Position numbers and translations under genes: made by a program. This document shows positions 55,870 through 64,000 of a stretch of DNA of 64,000 nt, piece after piece. The DNA is from Coriolopsis trogii (lineage: Eukaryota > Basidiomycota > Agaricomycetes > Polyporales > Polyporaceae). The stretch covers positions 2,294,001-2,358,000 of the forward strand of contig JAHYIO010000039.1 in NCBI GenBank assembly GCA_020543525.1, written 5' to 3'. The notes below the pieces were generated by a model. The model did no database searches. It saw nothing but the letters and a program-made list of their open reading frames with translations, and was not told where the DNA came from. Every line of letters begins with the position of its first letter. The first letter of the stretch is position 1.

Positions 55870-58105
55870 TCAACCGAGGCGCCCACCTGTGGGCTGTGTT
55901 CGTCGCACGAGGCGTACTGGGACCGGTCCGACACCGAGGTTGGTGTTGACCACGCCCCGTACGACGCGCTTCCTCCATTCGTCCTTTGTTTCACCTTGGT
56001 TCGCAATGATCTCGAGCCTCCAGGTCTTGATTAGCTTCGCTAAGAAGCATGTGCCCTCGTTGATGGCAAAACGGCGACCAATGCCTGACGGAGAGAACGA
56101 TTAGGCCAAACGTCATCTGCCAGAATCACTCTAGGCGATACATACATGCTCGTGCACCAAAGGAGAACATGGTCAGATTGTTCTCGTGAGCCTCGTACCA
56201 TCTTTCAGGCTTGAATGCCTCAGGATCGGGAAACACTCGCGGGTTGTAGTCTACGACTTGTGGTAAGCATGGAGCCACAACGCTACGGTGGCGATAAACG
56301 TACGGATGCCTACAACGTCCACCACTACTCGTGTGCCGCGCTTGAGCGCGAGCGTGCCCTTGTTGTCTGGGCCCACGCCGCGAAGCACGAGATCCTCGGC
56401 AGCATCCCGGATCATCATCTGCCCGGCCGCTGAAGGTGCAATGTTAAAGGTCAGTATCGCTCTGGACCACGTCATCTGAGAGACGTACGGAAGAGCCGCG
56501 CGGCCTCCAAAAAGCATGCACGGACCTTGGTCAAACGCGATGCATTCACAAACGTCTGCAAGAAGCACAGAGTCAGCCCTAACGAGAGCGAACCATCGAT
56601 TGAAGAGACTTACAAAGTCCGCTTCAGTGGGCATCACCTCCATGATCTCTTGATATACCTCTTCTTGGTACTTGTCGTGCAGGGCTAGGAACGCGATCGC
56701 TGCATCGAGCGTTTTTGCTGTAGTGTCTGAGTGGAGGCCCTCAGTATTTGTACGCCCACACCACGAATATCGGACGCACCATGCCCAGCAGAAAGTAACA
56801 GGAACGAATTGCCAACCTGCGAACAGATTACTTGAGTACCCGCAGAACCAAGCTGATGGGACCGTCGCTCACAAGCTCCGAGTCAGCCATGCCGAGCTTG
56901 CCTTCTTCTTCGCTAGCCTTGATCATGCGTGTGAGGATGTCGCTGCGCGCGGTACCAGAAGACCTCAGCTCTTTTCGGCGCTGGGAGATCATCTCGCCGA
57001 TGAAGCGCTTCATGCAGCTCGCAGCGGTCTCAATGTCTCGGATCCTAGATCACTCTCAATATGACGCTCCAAGGAATGTTGAGGCAGTACGTACCACTGG
57101 ATGGGAACACGATAGGCCCACTGCGGGAGCAGCAATAACATAAGATGTCTACTTGAGACGATGGCCAGAGCTTCGGCGAACGACATCTGGCCAGGAGCAG
57201 ACTTGGGTGTTTGCCAATGCAGAGGATAACCGAAGCCGCAACTCGAGATGAGGATGAGAGCGAGCTTGGAAACAAATATCAGACAGCGTGAAAGGTAGCA
57301 TGACACACTATTCTCGAGCCTCACCTTGTTGGTGTATCCATTGATGGCAGCGATCTCGACGACAGACTTCGTAGACCAGCCTTCAGTCACCTCCATCTCG
57401 TCGAACACTCGGCACGTCTCCTCCCATACAGAAGCATACCTGAGCAGACCATTGAGTCGTACATGCAAACCCATCGAAAATGATTCAATTGCTCACGTTT
57501 GTGGACTGAATGCAGGTGCGATGATGCGCCTGTGCCTTCTCCAGTCCTCGCCATTTGCAGCGAATATGTTCGGACCCCAGATCCTAAGAAAAGGCTGTAA
57601 GAGAGCGATACCATATTCAATGGATCATATACCCACAGAGTAATGAGCACAGTATCGAGCTCTTTGAAGAACTGGCCGGTCGTCGAGACGACCTGTCGTG
57701 CCACCTCCGGAGACGAAGTGTAGATGGCCGGTGTTCCTGCCAGATATGGCAAAGCCGCGATGGTCTCCACTCCTGCGCGCGAATAGACTAAGCCATCACA
57801 GTCAGTAAAACACTCTAATGGCGAGAGAAGATGGAAAACATGACACCTTTTTGGCGCCACAACCATTGCCAGTTCATTCCGGGGTGGAGCCAGAAAGTAG
57901 GAAGAGCGGCGCCGAAAGGCGACATAGGACTGAATATAGAACGCAGTCCGGGTAGGTTCCCTAGACCCTGCACGCAGCTGTTAGCATACGAGATGATAGA
58001 TGTTCTAGAGACGTTGCATACCCTCTTTGCCTTGAAGTAGGCAAACGCGCGCGTCGCCACAACTGTGGCGAGGAGGGCGACAAGGACAGAAAATGTGTCC
58101 AACAT
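55870..58105 (-). CDS. cytochrome P450, canonical
   Basis: The anchor MLDTFSVLVALLATVVATRA starts at 58105, followed by GLGNLPGLRSIF and GVETIAALPYLAGTPAIYTS. The C-helix exon reads GEDWRRHRRIIAPAFSP (W-R-x-x-R). The I-helix LSAGHDTTAKTLDAAIAF is assembled over an intron and keeps the acid-Thr pair. The K-helix reads ACFLEAARLFP (E-x-x-R). The heme loop FSFGARACIGRRFA is likewise split after Ala by a short intron. The C terminus is GVGPVPVRLVRRTQPTGGRL with the stop at 55870. About nine introns are visible. All catalytic motifs are intact, so an active monooxygenase of the ER membrane is expected. The substrate is unknown. Confidence 0.92.
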
Positions 58106-60597
58106 GGTTTGGTATCAGAGCTGAGGGCGGACAGTCAAGGTATGCAAGAGCGAAGGACAGAAGGATGAGCACAGAGACTGGGTAGTTGAGTGTAGGAGGG
58201 AAAACGCGAGTGTATGTTCAAGATCTTCTTGGAGAACTAGCCCCCTCAGCCATACAACAGCGCCCGTGAGGCAGCGTGTTGTGCAGTGGGCGCCACGCTG
58301 TGCTGCCCACAAACGCCTACAAATGCCCTGCGTCATGGAAAGATCACCTGAATCGAATCAAATCGAGCGGTGTCAGGATGACGAGCGTTGACTCCTTACT
58401 CACAGCTTGTGCGGCCTGATGGAAATCCTCAGCGATACATATCGACTACAATTTTCTCCCCGATCCATTACGTGGCCGTCACAGTACATGTCGGTAAGTC
58501 GGGTTCGCGAACGTCCCCGGGAGCCCAGTCACGATCGTGGCGAGGCCTTGTTGCTGGCAGCAGGCATATGTCCGCAGAATCTCATCCAGGAGCTTTTGTC
58601 GACCAGTATTTGGGGGGATTCATGGCGCACGGGTGCAGATGGCGAGAACATGGTAGGAGTCCTCGTCCTGTACCCACAAGGAAGTCGTAGTTAATATTGA
58701 GTGCATAGAAACATGCAGAGACGGAAAGCAAGCACCAATTACGGTTCGGACATATTCAGTGGGGTTGAACGTCGATCACTGTCCTGCGCTAGTGCTGCTT
58801 CCAACGCACGCCGAGCATTGTACGACTCTTTGAGCACGCGTATTCGACATGGACTTAGGGGAGCACGCGTTTCTGGCGATCTTGAGCTGAGACGCCATGG
58901 TGGCCCGAGCTTCGCCGGCAGCAACGGTTCGCAAAAATGTACGCAGACAGTACGTGCACGCATGGTTCCTATGATGAGGACAGAACGAACACGTATCTTG
59001 ATATATGCACACATCACAGCATCAATATATGGCCTATTCCACAGCTTCTGGCGTTTTGAGCACATTGCTAACAGTGCAGGCCGAGTAAAAGAGACCGTGA
59101 TCTCCCTTTTCTACACACAGCGTAACACAACTCCAATGAGCATGTTCTCAACGGAAGCGGGAAACACTGCACAAAGATTACTTGCCATTAATACACACTC
59201 TGCCTCTCATTCCCAGCAACGTGAAGCCGATGGCCGGCGCAACGGGCCCAGCTCCTCCCTTGGAATCTGCCGCTCTCACTCTGGAGTGTTGTGATAGCGC
59301 ATCTTAGTGACTCTACCTGAGGATTGCCAGAGAACAAGGTGTATGCAAGTAGGAACGGATGAGACGTTACGAAGGAGGATTAGGGCACGACAGAGGAGAC
59401 GACGAGAATGAGGAAATATTGCGCCAGGCGGGTTCATCCGGGCCGAGCGGACCGGAAGCCTGAAAGCGCGCTGCCAACCTCGTCATCGTCCTGCCCTTTG
59501 TCCGGCACAACGTCCACGGTGGAGAGCATGCACTTTTCACCATCTCCTCGACCCCAGAATGCCACACACCTCTGATGTGTCATGGACGTGCTGTGTCCTG
59601 TAGACGACTACAACCTCTCGCCTAGTCGGCGGGTCTATTCCACGTATGGTGAGTACCTCTTAAGTACTCTGTTGGCCCTTATCCATTGCGCATTCCAAGC
59701 TGCGTGCCCCCATCCTTGACATCCTCTCTTCCACCACCGCGAGCATCTCATTGATCAGTTGTGTCATATTGTATAGACAACCACGCAATGACATATGCAG
59801 GCTACAATACCACGGCCGTGCATGCCATTCGATCCGTTTTGAGCGCACGCGTGTGCATTTATCAAGCAGATTGCGGAGACGTATTACGACCCCCATGTCA
59901 CAATGTTTCGCGCTCAAGGATCTCTTATCGCAACAAGCCCGGAACTTCCTCTCCCAGAAGATCGAGGCGGCAACACCTATGCAGGCTGAGAAGACGACGG
60001 ATGCGAAGTCCTTAGAGGTCTCCGAGAAGACATTCGCGCGCATTTCGACACTTCAACTTCGAGTCAGTCCTTGTTGCCTGATGGCACCTCTACTTACTTC
60101 CCAGAGGATGCAATTGCGAAGTCGCTCTCTCCTGCCAGTTATATTTTCGGCATACCTCTCTGCGACCCCTGCTGTCTCTATCGGAGGCTCACTCCCCGCC
60201 ATATCCGAAGCCCCAGATGAACCCGCAGCCGTCAATTCGCACACCCAGCTGCAGTACAGCCACATCCTTACCCGCGGCTACCGCGACAACTCCACAAACG
60301 CGTCCCAACAGCGTAAGGGCGGGATGGCGATGTAGGCCACTGCTAGCAAGCGAGCAAACTCTCAGGCTGAGGCATTGGTGAAGTGGTAGTAGGTAGCGCT
60401 CTCCGCTCTCGCTCGCCCATTGTGGTGGATGCGTTCGGCCGTACTGATCATGTCCCGTAGTGGTCGCACCCCGCGCAGATCTCCCTCGACGCGCTCGAAA
60501 TTAACATCAGGTATACCTCCGATATCTTCGCAGTAAGTCGTTGTCCTAATTCCGTGATACCGTAACTCTACGACATTCGACACTCACGTTACGCATA
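58106..60597. other. 2.5-kb stretch without a supported gene
   Basis: Plus-strand frames at 58701-59294 and 59751-60335 are the longest. The second contains SLEVSEKTFARISTLQLRVS and SIGGSLPAISEAPDEPAAVN and might be a real exon. No family motif, signal peptide or exon chain supports either. Confidence 0.35.
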
Positions 60598-60600
60598 TTG

Positions 60601-63600
60601 CAGCACGCGCCCTATACCCTCCTAGCGAACGTCCGGTCCATCCAGAGGACCATCATTACGCCCCTGGTCACCCAAGCCGCTTTGCACCCCCCCAAGCCCT
60701 GCAGCGAGCGACCGCTCACGGGGCCACCCCGCCACCTCCACGGTCGCACCGCGCTCCTTCCGTTGCTCGAGACGAACCGCGCTCGTATAGCCCACCTTGT
60801 CCTGGAACGGGCCGACCTGTTTCTCGAGCTGACGTTCGTGAGTTCCGGCCTGATCTCAGGGACCGCATCGACCGCCCGGGGTACCGCACGGACTCGGAGA
60901 GGGACATATACCCTCCGCCGCCTGCTGCTGCTGTTGCTGCTGTTGGTGAACATTGGTCTGAGGCTATGGACGTTGATTACCTGCCATGGTTTGTGGAGAG
61001 TCGGGCGTCGTACCGCCGGCCGTCGCCCCCGCCGTTTGCTTGCAGATTCGTATCCTCCACGTGGGGACAAAGTTTGGGCTCCGGCGGGTGAGGCACCGCC
61101 GTTCCGGGAGAGGGAGAGGGAAAGGGAGAGAGATGCGGAGCCTGGGAGACGACCGCCGCCACCACTACCTGGGGAGTCTCATGTCTCATGGGTATTCACG
61201 GCCGTATGGAAACGAGTGGAGTGAGCGCTCCTGGAACAGGTCCCGACATTACGACCGCGACCGCGACCTGGACCGGGACCGTGAACGGGAACGGGGAGCA
61301 TGAGCGAGAGAGGGAGCGCGAACGCGAACGGGAAAGGGAACGGGATGGGAGGTTAGCCGAGCGCGATGCGCCTCCGCCTGCTGCTTGGGAGACGTGCGAA
61401 GAACGTGAGCGGAGGAGGTCGCCGACATACCCCCCTCCACCCCCTCCGCCTCCTTCTATCCCCGATCCGCCACCTGCGGGAGGCCGGGCGTACAAGACGA
61501 AACCACTCAGAAGCCGCGTTCCCGCTCCGCTCTCCTATTCTAAGTCAGCAACAGCCCACCCCGACTCTTCCTCCAGGCAAGAACGGCCTCGAGATCCTCG
61601 AGAGGCTCAAGGAGACAACTAAGAACAACCAGCACCAAGTCTTCCGTCCCATTCCTCAACCCTTGGCTCTCGCTAGTGTCTTTCTAGGTCCAAAATTCTC
61701 CTCTGCCTCCTCTCATGTCCCGCCACATCCTGAGCAGCTTTCCACGGACTCCTCTCGCCCCGGCTTGACTCTGAACCCTCATGACACTCCTAAGCTCGCT
61801 ACTGACGGCTCGTCGGCACAAGCTCTGAACCGTCCTACGTCGCCTCGTGCAGCCAACGTCCCTGACACTTGTCATGGGCCAACGATACCTGTCCGTCGCT
61901 CCTCCGTGAGCGAGTCTCCCAAGGCGAATGTGCGGCCTGTTTCCCACTCACGCCCCGATTTCCCACCTGCTAACCTGGTATCTCCCTTCCAGGACACTCG
62001 GTCTCATTCTGCAAAACGTTTGGATAGGTACGATTCGATCAGTTCCAGTTCTGTCTCTGCTCCCTTCTCCAGACGACAAGATAGGCCTTCGTACAACGAC
62101 ACTGCAAGCTTCCCTCGGTTCAGCAACGTGGAAACCAGTCCGCGTATGGGTCCCCCCGGTTTGCAGAGGATAGAGCAGGGCGCTCGCTCAGGTGAGATCA
62201 AACAGAGTCCTGTTCCACTTCCCGCAAAACTGTCCCTTGCCGACTCGAAAGACGATCTCCGGCCCAAAGACTCTGCCTGGTCTGCTCGTAATAGGTGCGA
62301 TGATCGGGGTCGCTCTAGCCTCCCTGGTCGAACAGAGAGTGGACACGGCACTGGTACCAGCAAGGAGGTACAGGACCGCCACCTCGAAGGGACCGCAGGA
62401 CTTACGACTGGTCCCGATCTCGGTCACCTATACGAGACATAGACCGCGAGTACACGAATCATGATCACGATCGGCGACCGGACTATATTCGCCCTCGGGA
62501 TGATCGACGTTTGATGACCGTGCACGTCCCACGTACGACCGTAGGCCTCAAGTGCCCAGTGACAGGCGATATGAGCCCAGCGCGGAGGTACGATGGCAAA
62601 GACAGTCCATTACGCCACGGACGAGATGATTGGTACCCTGAAGGCCGGCCTCCACCGCGCAACTAGGGTGAAGAACGTGCAATAGTCCGTCTGCCTCTCA
62701 ATGCCTCTGCTCCAGTCTCTTCTCTTCCTGAGGATCATCATGGTCCCCCTCCGTCTGGCCCTGACGACCATTCTGGACGACCACCACTTGCCAACGAGCG
62801 TAGGACACCACCCTCACCGCTTCTCTCACACGGGAATATATCAACCAGGCTTCCGGACGACCGCCGACCTCCGCACCCTCCTGCCTCTCTGAATCGTCAA
62901 AGGAGGACTGGTCCACAGTATCGCCGCCATTGGAGAGACCAGAGGATCGACGTCCACTGCCACCACCGACTGAGACTGCAAGAGGTCTTGAAGATGTAGA
63001 AGATTGCCGCGTACCTCCTTCGCCCTCTGTTGTTGAACGCCAGGTCAGACCAGGAGAGAATCGTCGTCCCCCGGTGCCAGCTGTAGCAGTTGACGAAGAC
63101 AGACGCCCTCCTCCGGCTATCGCGGACCGTACTCTGGTCCGTGCCCCCGACCACCGACTGACGTCCGGGCTGAGAACGTCAGTCGTGCTCCTGCTCCTGC
63201 TCCTACGCCCGCGCCTGTTCCTGTTCTTGCTGATTCTGTTGCTACTCGTCCTCCTGTTGAGGAGCGTGTTGCACGACCTTCGCAGCATTACGAGAGAGCT
63301 ACAGTTACCCGTCCTATTCCCCTAGAAGAGAGAAGCAGCCGGGTTCCTTCTCTGCAAGAAAAACTCGGCTACCCTCCCGTGCCCATGTCTCGTCCTGAAA
63401 ACACCAAGCCTGTTACTCGTTTGGAGAAGAGACTCAGCCGTCCTGGAGATCCGCCGGTTCCTCTCGAACAGCGTCTGTCCAGTCCTCCCGCTGCCGACAG
63501 TCGACCCCTGCGTCCTCCACCTAATGACCGGCCTCCTAGGCTGTCTTCGCCCGCTGATTGCTCTGGGCCTATAGGGCGCGCTACTGAAGATCGGATGGTT

Positions 63601-64000
63601 CTCGCTGAGCCCGCTGCTCTTCAGGGCGCCCACGGTCACAGACAAGTCTGGGTCATGGTCAGCACCGAGGCTCACCACAAAGCGCTGTTGCTACAACCTC
63701 ACCGCGTTTGTGACTTTGTCTACGAAGGGCAAGAACGAGAAGACAAGAACGAGAAGACAAGAACGAAGAGAGGAGGACGTTTCCAAGCGCCTTACCCGCG
63801 GCCTAGCGCAACTACGACCCCTTCGGGCCCGTGCCCCACGCGGCGCGACGACATTTGTGCTCCAGGTATTGCTGCGGGGGGGAGGAGAGCGAACTCCCGT
63901 GGTTCCTTATAATCCTCCGTCTCTGGCGACTCGTGGAGCTGGTACAAGGTGAGTACTGAATGCTCGTCCCGTTTCGCGGCAGCGGTCGTCCAGGGTTTGG
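60601..64000 (+). pseudogene. Pro/Arg/Asp-rich coding region broken by frame changes
   Basis: Coding-like sequence with constant composition continues to the window end but moves between all three plus frames. Pieces include RPGYRTDSERDIYPPPP, PPFRERERERERDAEPG, WNRSRHYDRDRDLDRDRERE, PPGKNGLEILERLKETTKNN, WSRSRSPIRDIDREYTNHDH, MERPEDRRPLPPPTETARGL and PLEERSSRVPSLQEKLGYP. Changes fall near 61050, 61190, 61295 (a GGGG run), 61530, 62410, 62510, 62935 and 63170. Few are at usable GT/AG pairs. The composition suggests a long disordered nuclear RNA-associated protein. It is either a decaying gene or a real gene with sequencing indels in GC-rich runs. Neighbouring genes are not affected in this way. 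Confidence 0.5.

Noticed and set aside
40687..58105. Oxygenase pair plus two P450s as a biosynthetic gene cluster
   Set aside because: No polyketide synthase, peptide synthetase, terpene synthase or prenyltransferase is seen, and surface-protein genes lie between them.
58701..59294. 197-codon plus-strand ORF as a gene
   Set aside because: Its composition is irregular and no signal, membrane segment or known motif is present.
1..64000. tRNA, rRNA, CRISPR array or recognisable transposase
   Set aside because: None was seen on reading both strands. No terminal repeats flanking a transposase-like frame were found.

Overview
The window reads as nuclear DNA of a filamentous basidiomycete, most likely an Agaricomycete. 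Genes lie on both strands and are cut by many 50-80 nt GT-AG introns. Recognisable content includes a DUF6534 membrane protein, a TPR-CHAT protein, a BTB/POZ protein, two cytochromes P450 and several single-pass surface proteins of basidiomycete type. No transposon, rRNA or tRNA gene was recognised.

1-29 kb is dominated by a local expansion of surface and secreted proteins. The shared module is a ~100-residue ectodomain: a TP..QC start, a W-[ST]-G-G-x-P-P-Y core, a late D-S-x-G strand and a closing D-x-S/T-C. It occurs as type I membrane proteins (828-1955, 2596-3834, 27730-28713), as a probable GPI-anchored protein (26564-27070) and as five small secreted minus-strand proteins (3901-10958). 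The last five share an exon layout with a 14-nt exon followed by a 2-nt exon. Two minus-strand genes (11.7-13.8 kb) form a second secreted family. Four plus-strand proteins (18.5-25.7 kb) have a Ser/Thr/Pro stalk, one membrane segment and a cytoplasmic tail. Six tails in this zone, and a seventh at 44.9 kb, end in or near a PPxY motif, the usual ligand of WW domains such as those of Rsp5/Nedd4 ubiquitin ligases. A peroxisomal MaoC hydratase (14.4-15.8 kb) and YTM1 (16.1-17.6 kb) interrupt the array.

29-44.5 kb holds a large TPR-CHAT protein, a BTB protein, mitochondrial ribosomal protein uL14m, a hexokinase with one altered sugar-site residue, and a tandem pair of 2-oxoglutarate/Fe(II) oxygenases that share an upstream element.

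44.5-58 kb holds two more single-pass surface proteins on the minus strand, a tail-like relic, a divergent P450, a DUF6534 seven-helix protein and a canonical P450. 58-60.6 kb shows no clear gene. From 60.6 kb to the end runs a Pro/Arg/Asp-rich coding region broken by several frame changes.

Exon boundaries were read by eye from GT/AG sites and paralogue alignment. C-terminal and membrane exons are generally firmer than first exons.
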